A stretch of DNA of 61,265 bases from Candidatus Zhuqueibacterota bacterium (GTDB lineage Bacteria; Zhuqueibacterota; Zhuqueibacteria; Residuimicrobiales; Krinioviventaceae): the NCBI GenBank assembly GCA_016934825.1, contig JAFGSB010000033.1, positions 1-61,265 on the forward strand, written 5' to 3'. The notes under the pieces were generated by a model that was not told the origin of the DNA, did no database searches, and worked only from the letters and a program-made list of their open reading frames with translations. The translations under genes and the position numbers were made by a program. Of this stretch, positions 35,917-45,410 are shown piece after piece (position 1 is the first letter of the stretch; every line of letters starts with the position of its first letter).

Positions 35917-36105
35917 CACTAGTGTCCGGTTAAACCCGGACGCGACCCTCGTAACATATTATTTTATTAACGTTTTCGGATATTATTTCATAAATTGATA
36001 TGTTTGAAAAAATTAAATTTTTTCATTTTTTTTGCTTGATTTTATTGAACATGCAAACCGGATCAGGCAGCGGTGTCCGTTAACCGGACACCAGTGAATC
36101 AATAT
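35908..36105. mobile_element. MITE-like element, full copy A with 9-bp target duplication
   Basis: The element spans 35917-36096 (180 bp). Its ends are CACTAGTGTCCGGTTAA and TTAACCGGACACCAGTG, inverted repeats matching at 16 of 17 positions. It is flanked by AGTCAATAT (35908-35916) and AATCAATAT (36097-36105), a 9-bp duplication with one change. Each end also folds on itself (GTCCGGTTAAACCCGGAC; GGTGTCCGTTAACCGGACACC). It has no coding capacity. The right duplication overlaps the first codon of the downstream gene. Confidence 0.85.
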
Positions 36106-36514
36106 GTTAAAAAAATACATGAAAAAAATATCGCTGAATACAATTTCGTTGCTGCTGTTTTTTGTCTATCTGTTTTACAGCCAGTTTTACCCGTTTGTGC
36201 ATATTCACACGCATGAAGAAAATATACAAAACCCGGGTATTGAACTGCGTTTTCATCCGGTTGACAATTGCAAATTCGGGCATGATTGTGATGACGTCCA
36301 TCATAAAAAGCATCAACATTTTATCGGTGCACAAAAATATACTCATATAAAAGTACAGAACAATATTACAGAACTTTTATACGATAATACTTTAGCAAAT
36401 CAACTGATTTTTTACATTCCGTCCGGCCAAAGTTTTCCCCGACTCGAGACGATATTTAACCCTCAAAATGTAAATATCCGATCCATATCAAGAGCTCCAC
36501 CACGTATTTCCTGA
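36104..36514 (+). CDS. His-rich periplasmic protein of the RND efflux operon
   Basis: 136 residues, or 131 from the second ATG (36119). A membrane-anchor or signal helix (ISLLLFFVYLFYSQFYPFVH) is followed by a His-rich stretch: HIHTHEE near residue 30 and CKFGHDCDDVHHKKHQH near residue 55, with two Cys. It probably binds metal in the periplasm and supplies the efflux pump encoded next. No family is recognised. There is no clear ribosome site, because the MITE-like element ends seven bases before the first ATG; the start codon uses bases of the target duplication. The 120-nt gap to the CusC-type gene is the largest within this operon. Confidence 0.6.
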   Translation: MLKKYMKKISLNTISLLLFFVYLFYSQFYPFVHIHTHEENIQNPGIELRFHPVDNCKFGHDCDDVHHKKHQHFIGAQKYTHIKVQNNITELLYDNTLANQLIFYIPSGQSFPRLETIFNPQNVNIRSISRAPPRIS

Positions 36515-36632
36515 ACATATCCATAAAAATCACATTCATTTATTGAGATCAAAAGAATAAATATTCTTTATCTCCTTATATCCATTAATTTATTACAAAA
36601 GTTAATAACTAACTGAATCATTGGAGATATTT

Positions 36633-37868
36633 ATGCCCCTGAAAAGGTTATTATTTTTCTCAGTTATGTTGATCCTGTCTGTTGCGTTATCAATCGCAGG
36701 TGACACTATCACGGTTTCGTTTCAAGACCTCGAAGATATGGCAAAAACAAACAGTCCGCAAATCCGGACAATAAACGAGATATATAATCTGCAGATTTTG
36801 GACAATAAAATCCAAAAGCAGTGGTCCAATCCGGAAATCGAGACAGAGATTGAAAACGTTAAAAATGACTTTGACCGCGAACGGGAGTACACCCTTGCGC
36901 TCAGCAAAAACTTTTCTTTTCCCTGGACAAGACATTACCTTCGAGCCGGTTTAAAGGAGCAATCCACAGCCTCTAAACAAAAAAAACAGGCGGATTATAT
37001 CAAAACTTTTGCCGGTTTAAAAACAGCCTATATTTTGCTGAAACTAATGGAGAGCCAAATCGAACATTATGAAGGTTTAAGCAAGATAATCGAAAATGCC
37101 GAGTTAACTGCCGCCAACCGACAATCGGAAGGCGCCATATCGGGTTTGGAACATCAGCTTATACAAATGTCACTGTTAAACCTGAAATCACAGTTACTAA
37201 ACACGTATCGGAAAAAGCGTGAATTAACCGACGTGTTTAAACTGGCAATGGGATTTTCCGCGGATCAGGATGTTCAATTAACATCTGTTATCGGGTTTAA
37301 AAATGTCAGTCTGGATTCCAATAATACTTTTATTCATCTTTTTACTACCACCCCGGAATTTTTGCACCATCAATCCCTGATCTCAGCGCAGAAACGAAAA
37401 ATACAACTGGAGAGAACAAATATTTTACCCGGTTTCCAGTTGAGCGGCGGCTACAAACAGGTCAATACCGATTTAAAGGGTTTTGTCGTAGGCCTGTCCA
37501 TGCCCCTGCCGCTGCTGAATACAAACCGGCCGCAAATCCGGAAAAGTGAAAGGGAACTGAACCTGTTGAACCTGAAGCTTGATGTACTGAAAAAAGACAG
37601 GATAATTAAAATCAAAACACAAATAAAATCGATCCGGGAATTTATGGAATTTTTACAGGTCAATTCCGGGCACATACAGGATACTCAATCTGTTATGCAG
37701 AATCTGGTTTACTCTTACCGGGAGGGATGGATCCCGCTGGGCGACGTGCTGGACGGAGTGCAGGTGCTGGCGGAAAGCGTGAACAGCTATTATGTACAGT
37801 TAGGGCAGTATTATGAAAATATATTTCAACTGGAAGCTTTGACCGGCAAAAATTTAATCGAGTTTTAG
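36633..37868 (+). CDS. CusC/CzcC-type outer membrane efflux protein
   Basis: 411 residues. A signal peptide (1-22) is followed by two TolC repeats with long coiled-coil helices: VSFQDLEDMAKTNSPQIRTI opens repeat 1 and ILPGFQLSGGYKQV marks the beta-strand of repeat 2, with the expected heptads around 110-200 and 310-360. It forms the outer-membrane channel of the tripartite pump. GGAG lies 6 nt before the ATG; a TTG at 36621 was rejected. It is 10 nt upstream of the adaptor gene. Confidence 0.88.
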   Translation: MPLKRLLFFSVMLILSVALSIAGDTITVSFQDLEDMAKTNSPQIRTINEIYNLQILDNKIQKQWSNPEIETEIENVKNDFDREREYTLALSKNFSFPWTRHYLRAGLKEQSTASKQKKQADYIKTFAGLKTAYILLKLMESQIEHYEGLSKIIENAELTAANRQSEGAISGLEHQLIQMSLLNLKSQLLNTYRKKRELTDVFKLAMGFSADQDVQLTSVIGFKNVSLDSNNTFIHLFTTTPEFLHHQSLISAQKRKIQLERTNILPGFQLSGGYKQVNTDLKGFVVGLSMPLPLLNTNRPQIRKSERELNLLNLKLDVLKKDRIIKIKTQIKSIREFMEFLQVNSGHIQDTQSVMQNLVYSYREGWIPLGDVLDGVQVLAESVNSYYVQLGQYYENIFQLEALTGKNLIEF

Positions 37869-37878
37869 GAGAATAAAA

Positions 37879-39447
37879 ATGAAATGGTTAATACTATCTT
37901 TAAATATACTGTTTTTTATTGTAACAGGATGCGGAAATCCGTCAGGTAAAAAGGCTGTTTCAGGTGAAACCGGACACGAACACGAAGGTCAAGCACACTT
38001 TTTTTCCGTAACAAAATGGACCGGTCAATTCGAACTATTTATGGAATACGAAGAACCGATCCTGTCGGAAGCTGTGCCGTTCATCATTCATCTGACCCGC
38101 ATGGACACCTTTAAACCTGTCACGCAGGGAACGGTTACCTTATCGTTTAAAAAGACGGGCAGCGAAAAAATAACCAGAGCAAATCTTCCCCTTGCGGAAA
38201 CGGGTATATTTACGTCGGAAATTACTTTACCGGATGCGGGTGAATATCTTTTGTCGCTGATCTATAAAAATGATATTTCCGAATATAATTTTGATATCGG
38301 AGAATTTCACGTGTTTGCCTCGGAGCAGGAAAAAAACGGTGACCATGAGTATGAATCGGAACACGCCCATGAACAGGAAGAAAATCATGCGGAAAACATT
38401 ACTTTTCTCAAAGAGCAGCAATGGCGCACCGACTTTGAGACGCAGGAATGCCGGATTATGCCGGTAAAATCATCCATAACCGCTATCGGCGAGGTTATCC
38501 CAAAACAAAGCGGTTACGCCGATATTGTGTCCCCGGTAGAAGGTCTGCTCAACGTTCAGTACAACAGGGATATGGTTTTTCCCGGAAAAACAGTCACAGC
38601 CGGAGAAAAACTGGTGACCCTGAGTCCGCCTGCTATTGGGGAAGACTCATGGACGGACAAACGGCTCGGTTACGAAAAAGCGCAAAAAGAATACGAACGG
38701 GCAAAAAATCTTTTGCAACGGCAGGCCATATCACAACGTGAATTTGAGCAGGTGCAAAAAGATTACCTGCTGCAAAAAGCCGGATATGAATCCATTCTGA
38801 ATTTATACGGTATTGAACAGGGTGAGAATAAAGCGACCGATAACATGTTTTTGAATATAACAACCCCAATCAATGGTATCGTTCATGACATAATGGTTTT
38901 ACCGGGACAAAAAGTATCCCCGGGACAAAAACTGATGACAATCATTGATCCGTCAACTGTTTGGTTAAAGGTGGATATATTCGAAAAGGACTTTTATCAA
39001 CTGGGCGCACACGGCGGCGCGTCCGCGGCGATTCCAGGAAAAGAGTCGCCTGTTATTTTAAATACGGACCAGCTCAAGCTGTTAAGTAAAGGGAATATTG
39101 TTGATCCGCAAAGCAGAACCATACCTTTTCTGTTCGAGGTCCGGAATAAGGAAAATCTTTTCAGGATCGGTCAATTCCTGCAGTTGGAACTCTATACCAC
39201 AGATGAAAAGCGGGCGCTGGCAGTTCCCAAAAGCTGCATCATTGATGAAGATGTACAGAAAATCGTGTTCGTTCAGCACCGGGGTGAATCATTTGAAAAA
39301 CGGATCGTTAAAACAGGGCCCGCTTTTAAGGACCACATCATTATTAAAGACGGTCTGCATGCCGGAGAACGCGTCGTGACCAGAGGCGCTTACCAGGTCA
39401 AACTGGCATCCATGAATAACATTGTTGGACACGGACATATTCATTAA
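37879..39447 (+). CDS. CusB/CzcB-type RND adaptor lipoprotein with His-rich N-domain
   Basis: 522 residues. Lipoprotein signal (lipobox FIVTGC, Cys near 18). Residues 30-160 form a beta-rich domain opened and closed by His clusters (GHEHEGQAHFF; HEYESEHAHEQEENH), likely metal ligands. The membrane-fusion core follows: ADIVSPVEGLLNVQYN (lipoyl half), a coiled coil (KAQKEYERAKNLLQRQAIS), NITTPINGIVHDIMVLPGQK, then the beta-barrel and membrane-proximal domains to LHAGERVVTRGAYQVKL. It links the RND pump and the TolC-type channel. Metal specificity (Cu/Ag versus Zn/Co/Cd) cannot be settled. Confidence 0.88.
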   Translation: MKWLILSLNILFFIVTGCGNPSGKKAVSGETGHEHEGQAHFFSVTKWTGQFELFMEYEEPILSEAVPFIIHLTRMDTFKPVTQGTVTLSFKKTGSEKITRANLPLAETGIFTSEITLPDAGEYLLSLIYKNDISEYNFDIGEFHVFASEQEKNGDHEYESEHAHEQEENHAENITFLKEQQWRTDFETQECRIMPVKSSITAIGEVIPKQSGYADIVSPVEGLLNVQYNRDMVFPGKTVTAGEKLVTLSPPAIGEDSWTDKRLGYEKAQKEYERAKNLLQRQAISQREFEQVQKDYLLQKAGYESILNLYGIEQGENKATDNMFLNITTPINGIVHDIMVLPGQKVSPGQKLMTIIDPSTVWLKVDIFEKDFYQLGAHGGASAAIPGKESPVILNTDQLKLLSKGNIVDPQSRTIPFLFEVRNKENLFRIGQFLQLELYTTDEKRALAVPKSCIIDEDVQKIVFVQHRGESFEKRIVKTGPAFKDHIIIKDGLHAGERVVTRGAYQVKLASMNNIVGHGHIH

Positions 39448-39482
39448 TTGACTTTTGACCGGATTTGAAAAGAGAGGACAAT

Positions 39483-42400
39483 ATGTTAGATAAATTAATG
39501 CGCACAAGCCTGCAAAACAGACTGGTCGTTATTGTCGCCAGTATTATACTACTTGTTGCCGGCGTTCTGGTTACGAACCGCCTGCCGGTTGATGTTTTTC
39601 CCGATCTGACAGCGCCGACCGTAACAGTCATGACTGAGGCGCACGGCATGGCCCCGGAAGAAGTCGAACTACTGGTTACGTTCCCCATCGAGACGGCCGT
39701 GAACGGCGCCACCGGCGTCAGGCGGGTGCGGTCAACCTCCATACAGGGATTTTCCACGGTATTTGTCGAATTTGAATGGGGTATGGATATTTACAGAGCC
39801 CGGCAGATCGTCACGGAAAAATTACAGGCCACGCAAAACAGTTTCCCGGACGGCGTCGACCAGCCCGTGCTGGCGCCGGTCGCATCGATTATGGGAGAAA
39901 TCATGACCGTCGGCCTGACCGCCGATTCGACCTCGCAAATGGACCTGCGCACCCTCGCTGATTTTATGATCAGAAGACGTCTGATGGCCGTACCCGGTGT
40001 TGCCAATGTGAAAGTTTATGGCGGCGAGGTCAAACAGTACCAGGTCCTGGTCGATCCTTATTTACTCAGAAAGTATGATCTCAGTCTGCATGAGGTGCAT
40101 CTGGCCGTGGCCGGGGCAAATTTCAACGCCGCCGGTGGATTTTATGTACAGTCCGGGAAAGAATACCTTATTCGCGGCATAGGCCGTATTCGCGACCTGG
40201 GGGAACTGCAACACACCGTTATTACCACCCGGAACGGGGTACCGGTTCTGCTGAGGGATGTGGGCAGAATCACCATCGGTATGGCGACCAAACTTGGCGA
40301 AGCCTCGGTTGATAATCAATCCGGTGTACTGATCGTCATCAGCAAGCAGCCGGAAGCGAACACCCTTGAGCTCACGAAAAGGCTTGACAATATACTGAAC
40401 AGCATCCGTAAAACACTGCCGGAAGATATTGAACTGCACACCGATATCTTTAAACAGGCCAATTTTATCACCTTGGCGATCCGAAACGTCACTCATGCTC
40501 TGCGGGACGGGGCGATACTGGTCATCCTGGTGCTGTTGATTTTTCTGGGAAACGTCCGCACCACGCTGATCTCTTCGCTGGCGATACCGCTGTCCCTGAT
40601 GTTTTCCATCCTCATTCTGAAACTGCTCAACCTGTCCATCAATACCATGACCCTTGGGGGTATGGCAATCGCCATCGGCGTACTGGTTGACGACGCGATC
40701 ATTTACGTGGAGAACGTGTACCGCAGGCTGTTACTGAACAGCAAAAAAGCCGTTTCACAGCAAAGCGCTTACAATGACGTGATACTCAAAGCGTCGACAG
40801 AAATCAGGGCGCCGATCGCCATGGCAACTTTTATTGTGATCATCGTTTTTCTGCCGTTGTTCTTTCTCAGCGGTATCGAGGGTCGTATGCTGAAACCGCT
40901 GGGATTCGCCTATGTTATTTCCATTTTCGCGTCACTCCTTGTGGCAGTTACCGTAACTCCGGCGTTAAGTTCATATTTTTTACGAAATGTGTCCGCGAAC
41001 GGCAAAAGGGAAAATATAATTGTCGCTTTTTTGAAAAAACTATATATCCCGATTTTACAATGGTGTTTAAGACATAAAAAACTGGTTGTCGGAGCTGGTT
41101 TTATTCTGCTTATTTTCGCGATAGCCCTGCTGCCGACCCTTGGCCGTTCCTTTTTGCCGGAATTCAACGAAGGGACGCTGAATATCAGTATTGCCACATT
41201 ACCGGGCACTTCACTGGAGGAATCGGATAAAATCGGCCGCATGGCGGAAACAATTCTTTTGGAACATCCCGCCGTGGTATCCGTCAGTCGACGTACGGGA
41301 CGAACGGAAATGGACGAGCATTCGCTCGGCTCGCACGCACACGAGGTCGAGGCCATAATCGATTTCGACAAGATCAGCAAGCAGCAACTGCTTGAAGACA
41401 TCCGCAAGGGTCTGTCGCTGCTGCCCGGCAGCGTTTTCAATATCGGGCAGCCGATCAGCCACCGCATCGACCACATGCTGTCCGGAACGAGGGCGAGCAT
41501 CGCCATCAAACTGTTCGGCCCGGAGCTGGGGCAGTTACGCTCCCTGGCGGCACAGATCGAAAATGAAATACGGACCATCCCGGGCATCGCCGACCTGTCC
41601 TCGGACCAGCAGACCGAAATCCCGCAGGTACGTATCCGGGCCAACCGGCAAAAAATGGCTTTATACGGCATAACCGTGGCCGATGTGGATGAAATGATCG
41701 ACACCGCGTTCCTTGGCGCGAAAACATCACAGGTGTATGAAGTACAGAACCAGTTTGATCTTGTCGTCCGGTACGATCAGAAATACCGGGATAACCTTGA
41801 TGCCGTAAAAAACAGTCTGATCGACACGCCCACGGGTTCGAGGATCCCTCTGGAAATGGTGACCGATATTTCCATCGGCAGCGGCCCCAATTATATCAGC
41901 CGGGAAAACGTACAGCGGAAAATGGTGGTGCAGGCCAACGTCGCGGGACGTGATATCCGCGGCGTTGTGGACCAGATCCGGACCGGTATTGAGCAGCATG
42001 TATCCCTGCCGGCCGGTTATTATATCGAATACGGCGGCCAGTTTGAAAGCGAACAGAACGCCACACGCATCATCACACTGCTCAGTTTGCTGTCCATCTT
42101 TTTTATTTTTATTTCCCTTTACCTGGAATTCCGGAACATACGCCAGGCCCTGCTGGTGATGGTCAACCTGCCGCTGGCGCTGATCGGCGGTGTTATTGCC
42201 ATTTTCATCACGGACGGTATCATCAGTATTGCCTCATTGGTTGGATTTATTACCCTGTTCGGTATTGCCGTCAGAAACGGGATATTAATGATATCGCATT
42301 ACAACCATCTGATCGAGGTTGAGGGCAAAAGCCTGAAGGATGCGGTTATACAAGGCTCCGCGGAACGGCTCAACCCGATCATCATGACGGCGCTGACCAC

Positions 42401-42566
42401 CGGTCTGGCGTTGACGCCGCTGGCGTTCGCGGCGGACAAACCCGGTAACGAGATACAATCCCCTCTGTCCGTTGTTATCCTCGGCGGACTGATCACGGCG
42501 ACCTTCCTGAACATGATCGTTTTACCGGTGCTGTTTGAAAAGTTTGGTTATGTGAAGAAAAAATAA
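39483..42566 (+). CDS. CusA/CzcA-type heavy-metal RND efflux permease
   Basis: 1027 residues, twelve membrane helices in two halves with large periplasmic loops. N-terminus LMRTSLQNRLVVIVASIILL, then VFPDLTAPTVTVMTEAHGMA with P.EVE.LVT. Helix 4 reads GGMAIAIGVLVDDAIIYVEN, with two Asp in the proton-relay position. A second half starts near 41050 (KKLVVGAGFILLIFAIAL; GRSFLPEFNEG). These are HME-RND features. I chose the ATG at 39483, 4 nt after AGAGGA, over a TTG at 39465. It is the last gene of the operon. Exported ion is probably a metal cation; the exact one is unknown. Confidence 0.92.
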   Translation: MLDKLMRTSLQNRLVVIVASIILLVAGVLVTNRLPVDVFPDLTAPTVTVMTEAHGMAPEEVELLVTFPIETAVNGATGVRRVRSTSIQGFSTVFVEFEWGMDIYRARQIVTEKLQATQNSFPDGVDQPVLAPVASIMGEIMTVGLTADSTSQMDLRTLADFMIRRRLMAVPGVANVKVYGGEVKQYQVLVDPYLLRKYDLSLHEVHLAVAGANFNAAGGFYVQSGKEYLIRGIGRIRDLGELQHTVITTRNGVPVLLRDVGRITIGMATKLGEASVDNQSGVLIVISKQPEANTLELTKRLDNILNSIRKTLPEDIELHTDIFKQANFITLAIRNVTHALRDGAILVILVLLIFLGNVRTTLISSLAIPLSLMFSILILKLLNLSINTMTLGGMAIAIGVLVDDAIIYVENVYRRLLLNSKKAVSQQSAYNDVILKASTEIRAPIAMATFIVIIVFLPLFFLSGIEGRMLKPLGFAYVISIFASLLVAVTVTPALSSYFLRNVSANGKRENIIVAFLKKLYIPILQWCLRHKKLVVGAGFILLIFAIALLPTLGRSFLPEFNEGTLNISIATLPGTSLEESDKIGRMAETILLEHPAVVSVSRRTGRTEMDEHSLGSHAHEVEAIIDFDKISKQQLLEDIRKGLSLLPGSVFNIGQPISHRIDHMLSGTRASIAIKLFGPELGQLRSLAAQIENEIRTIPGIADLSSDQQTEIPQVRIRANRQKMALYGITVADVDEMIDTAFLGAKTSQVYEVQNQFDLVVRYDQKYRDNLDAVKNSLIDTPTGSRIPLEMVTDISIGSGPNYISRENVQRKMVVQANVAGRDIRGVVDQIRTGIEQHVSLPAGYYIEYGGQFESEQNATRIITLLSLLSIFFIFISLYLEFRNIRQALLVMVNLPLALIGGVIAIFITDGIISIASLVGFITLFGIAVRNGILMISHYNHLIEVEGKSLKDAVIQGSAERLNPIIMTALTTGLALTPLAFAADKPGNEIQSPLSVVILGGLITATFLNMIVLPVLFEKFGYVKKK

Positions 42567-42662
42567 TTAGTACACCGGGCGAACCACACGGCATATTCTT
42601 GAGGATAGGATTATATACGGATTGGTTCGTTTAAGTACAGAGCAGAGCTTTTCTCCCTACAC

Positions 42663-42697
42663 TTGCGCCCCAATCCCGTCTGCGGGATGGGACGCAA
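42663..42697. repeat. TTGCGCCCC palindrome, copy 1
   Basis: TTGCGCCCCAATCCCG - TCTG - CGGGATGGGACGCAA forms a nearly perfect hairpin of about 14 pairs. Related palindromes are at 33790, 50310, 55378 and 55813, all intergenic. Confidence 0.6.
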
Positions 42698-43104
42698 AAA
42701 GGGATTTACAAAATCTTTATAGCAAGCGGGAAAATCATTCTATTTATGATTACTACCTGTTAATAAATTTTGTTATATAAACGTTCATTGCATTAGTTCG
42801 TGAACGCTTACCTTAAATTTGACCGGAGCGACAATGAGCCGTCAGGATTTGTCTCCTGATGACATGCCCGGCGCACAGGATAACGTACACCTTTTGACTT
42901 CTATCTCCGCTTTAATTTTTAATTCTTTCCAGTCGGTCCCGGACCAAAATCATAGTTATCCTATACATGGGCCGGTACAAATCCCCTTGCGGTCGTTGAG
43001 CCCAGACCGGTTGAAAGCGCAACGACGACACTTGTTTTGATAAAATTTCGTCTTTTCATTGATTTTCTTTCATCTTTTGTGTACTGTTCACAACGATAAA
43101 TTAA

Positions 43105-43141
43105 TAAAAAAAAACTACCTCGCAGCAGGCTACGAAGTAGT
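43105..43141 (-). terminator. Intrinsic terminator of the GH36-like gene
   Basis: On the minus strand, ACTACTTCG, a 10-nt loop, CGAGGTAGT, then nine T. Arms pair over nine positions with one mismatch. It lies about 200 nt beyond the stop of the minus-strand gene at 43344. The plus-strand flank (CAGTTTTAAAA) makes it weakly bidirectional. Confidence 0.6.
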
Positions 43142-43343
43142 CAGTTTTAAAATATTTTATTTTCGAAGCACGTTTCGGGGAATTCGACCCGAAAAGATTA
43201 AATCATTTGTATACGGTTAAGAGCTATGAATACAACTTTTTAATCTTTGATTCTAATAACCCTGTGGTCTTCCCACGGCCTCGACTTTTGAGTTTTGTGA
43301 TATTTTCCAAAAAACAGAAAATATTTTAAAAGCCATATACTTT

Positions 43344-45410
43344 TTATTTGGGCGTTGCTTCAAGCAACAAAAATCTGTCAAATTTTACATTCAGCTTTGC
43401 CGACGGCCCACGTACAATTCCATAATCCTTGTCATTGAAATAATCATGTAATTGATATTCTTTTTTCTCCAGGCCGCGCAATTCCACTTCGCCATCCCAA
43501 TGATCGGCGTAAAAAGCATAATTCAAAGCCGAATCCTTTTCAATGACGTGGGTTTCGGGTTTATCAAAACCAATATCATACAGCGTTCCCAGATACGTAC
43601 CGGTCGGCAGCATCTTCTTCCTGTAAATTTTCATCCAATTATCCCACTCTATTTCTTTTTCGGGAGTCAAGTCAATTCTTGATCTTTGCATGGCGCCCAC
43701 CGGCCAGGTAAATTTTGTTCCGATAATAGCACCGACACCAACTGACGTGGCAAAATCATCCCTGCCGTCACTTAATTCCACATGATCGCCGTAATAAGGC
43801 GCCGAGGGTCCCATTAACGCTTTGAATGTTTTTCCTTTCAACCGGATTTGCCATGAACTGGTCGGATCGGAAGAAACCGGTTGATTCATATAGGGCATGG
43901 TGAAAAAGGAATACGCCGTCCCGCACGGACAAATTTCTACAACGGCATCAGGTTTGATGCTGAGCGCCGTTTCATAAATCACCTTGAAAAACTCGGGTAT
44001 TTTTTCCACAGATTCTTCAGGATATGCATGGTTGTGCGCCGGATTATAACATGGCGGAGCGGCGTTTAAATGCTGTCCGTCGATTTTCAAGCCGTCATAT
44101 CCCCAGGTTTTAAAGAATTTTTCAACCAATTCTTTGGTATATTGCTGAACATTCGGATCCGCCGGGCAAAGATAGAAAGCATTCCACCAGCTTATTCTTT
44201 GTCGGGAACCGTCTTCATTGAGCAACAAATAATCCTCATGATTTTTGATCAAATCAGTGCCCGGATCAACTGCCAGAGGCGCCCACCAGAGTTTTGCCTT
44301 TAGCCCTTCCGCATGAACTTTGTCCACGAACTTTTTCATATCGCTGTCGCCGGCAGGATATTTGTCTTTTAAAAGATACCAGTCTCCTTCTGAAGTTTGC
44401 CAGCCGTCATCCAGCACGACCCAGTCATATCCCAACTTTTTAACCATTGGAATGGTGCCGTATACCTGATCCATTGTAAAATCTCTTCTATATCCCCAGG
44501 CGCACCATACCGGTTCATAGGCGGTAGACGGTATTTCCGGGAATACAATACCCTGTTTAATCATATATCTTCTGTACTCGGCCAATGATGCAAAAAAATC
44601 ACCCTCATGTACGCTCACAAAAGTATTAAATGTGGTAAAACTCTCGCCAGGTTGTAATTCTTTTTCCACTTTATATGAAATTCCCACATCTGCCTGTTGT
44701 TTTTCCGGCATAGTAACAGGAATAGAAACCAGTTTTGGCACCATTTCCACATGCCCAACAGCTATACCGATATCCTGCGCCCATACGTCACTAACCGGAG
44801 TACCGCCGCCGTAATCCGTAGCATTCATACCCATATAATTGTCTTGTTTAAAACCAACTTTTAACGGCAGTACCCAATCGGGCCGATTCCTGTAGGAACC
44901 GCTCTGATAGGACCAAAACTCGGGTACGACGCTGCTATCTGCATTTGATTGAATTGTATACTGGTTATTTGTCCATTCGTCCACCGTCAGATTATTGTCG
45001 CTGGTATTCACATATTTTACCGTGAAAATAGCCATTGTGGGGAAATCATCATAAACGGTAACTGAAACTTCTTTACTCAATAATGATCCGGTAGCTGTGA
45101 GTATGTGTTTTTTCCCACGCCCGATTTTGTCATCAACCTTTTCTACTTTTTTATCCGAGAATATAAAGTCATTCATTATTTTACCGGAAACGGTGACAAA
45201 TTCCGATGGCGAATAATTGTCAGATAAATTTCTTTTTTTATTAAAAACAGCCGTAACACGACTGTTTAAGGATTTGTCGAAATCAATACGAATATTCTTT
45301 CCTTTCACCTGGGCTGCAGGTCGCGGACCAGTCGAGCAGAACAGAAACAACAGTATGCCAATCCCAAATCCTAAGGTGATTTTATAACGCTTGACAGCTT
45401 TTTTCTTCAT
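43344..45410 (-). CDS. GH36-like alpha-galactosidase family lipoprotein
   Basis: 688 residues. Signal with lipobox LFLFC (Cys near 25). A large N-terminal beta domain (about 30-300) precedes the barrel: WVVLDDGWQ, KLWWAPLAVDP, then GYDGLKIDGQHLN, where the Asp after Lys is the expected clan GH-D nucleophile; VVEICPCGTA and QPVSSDPTSSWQIRLK carry the likely acid/base Asp. A C-terminal beta domain follows (from about 600). This is the layout of GH36. Galactoside is the likely substrate but other alpha-glycosides are possible. It is anchored on the outside of a membrane. It is monocistronic; upstream lies MITE copy B. Confidence 0.85.
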   Translation of the reverse strand: MKKKAVKRYKITLGFGIGILLFLFCSTGPRPAAQVKGKNIRIDFDKSLNSRVTAVFNKKRNLSDNYSPSEFVTVSGKIMNDFIFSDKKVEKVDDKIGRGKKHILTATGSLLSKEVSVTVYDDFPTMAIFTVKYVNTSDNNLTVDEWTNNQYTIQSNADSSVVPEFWSYQSGSYRNRPDWVLPLKVGFKQDNYMGMNATDYGGGTPVSDVWAQDIGIAVGHVEMVPKLVSIPVTMPEKQQADVGISYKVEKELQPGESFTTFNTFVSVHEGDFFASLAEYRRYMIKQGIVFPEIPSTAYEPVWCAWGYRRDFTMDQVYGTIPMVKKLGYDWVVLDDGWQTSEGDWYLLKDKYPAGDSDMKKFVDKVHAEGLKAKLWWAPLAVDPGTDLIKNHEDYLLLNEDGSRQRISWWNAFYLCPADPNVQQYTKELVEKFFKTWGYDGLKIDGQHLNAAPPCYNPAHNHAYPEESVEKIPEFFKVIYETALSIKPDAVVEICPCGTAYSFFTMPYMNQPVSSDPTSSWQIRLKGKTFKALMGPSAPYYGDHVELSDGRDDFATSVGVGAIIGTKFTWPVGAMQRSRIDLTPEKEIEWDNWMKIYRKKMLPTGTYLGTLYDIGFDKPETHVIEKDSALNYAFYADHWDGEVELRGLEKKEYQLHDYFNDKDYGIVRGPSAKLNVKFDRFLLLEATPK

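Larger units (their letters stand above)
42567..43343. other. 777-bp intergenic region between convergent operons
   Basis: No gene supported. It contains a GC-rich palindrome (42663-42697), an inverted repeat CGTTCA...TGAACG (about 42781-42806), a terminator for the minus-strand gene (43105-43141) and a small stem TTCGGG...CCCGAA near 43173-43193. The ORF at 42819-43040 has no ribosome site or recognisable product. Confidence 0.4.

Noticed and set aside
32041-36105. Composite transposon bounded by MITE ends
   Set aside because: Copy C lacks a left end and a target duplication matching copy A, so joint movement of the ABC-F segment is not supported.
40910-41704. Minus-strand 264-residue ORF
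   Set aside because: Antisense to the RND permease; Ser/Arg-rich composition typical of a shadow frame.
42819-43040. 73-residue ORF after the RND operon
   Set aside because: No ribosome site, no recognisable domain, low-complexity composition.
43160-43270. tRNA-like stems
   Set aside because: Small stems exist but no T-loop, anticodon arm and acceptor stem can be assembled.
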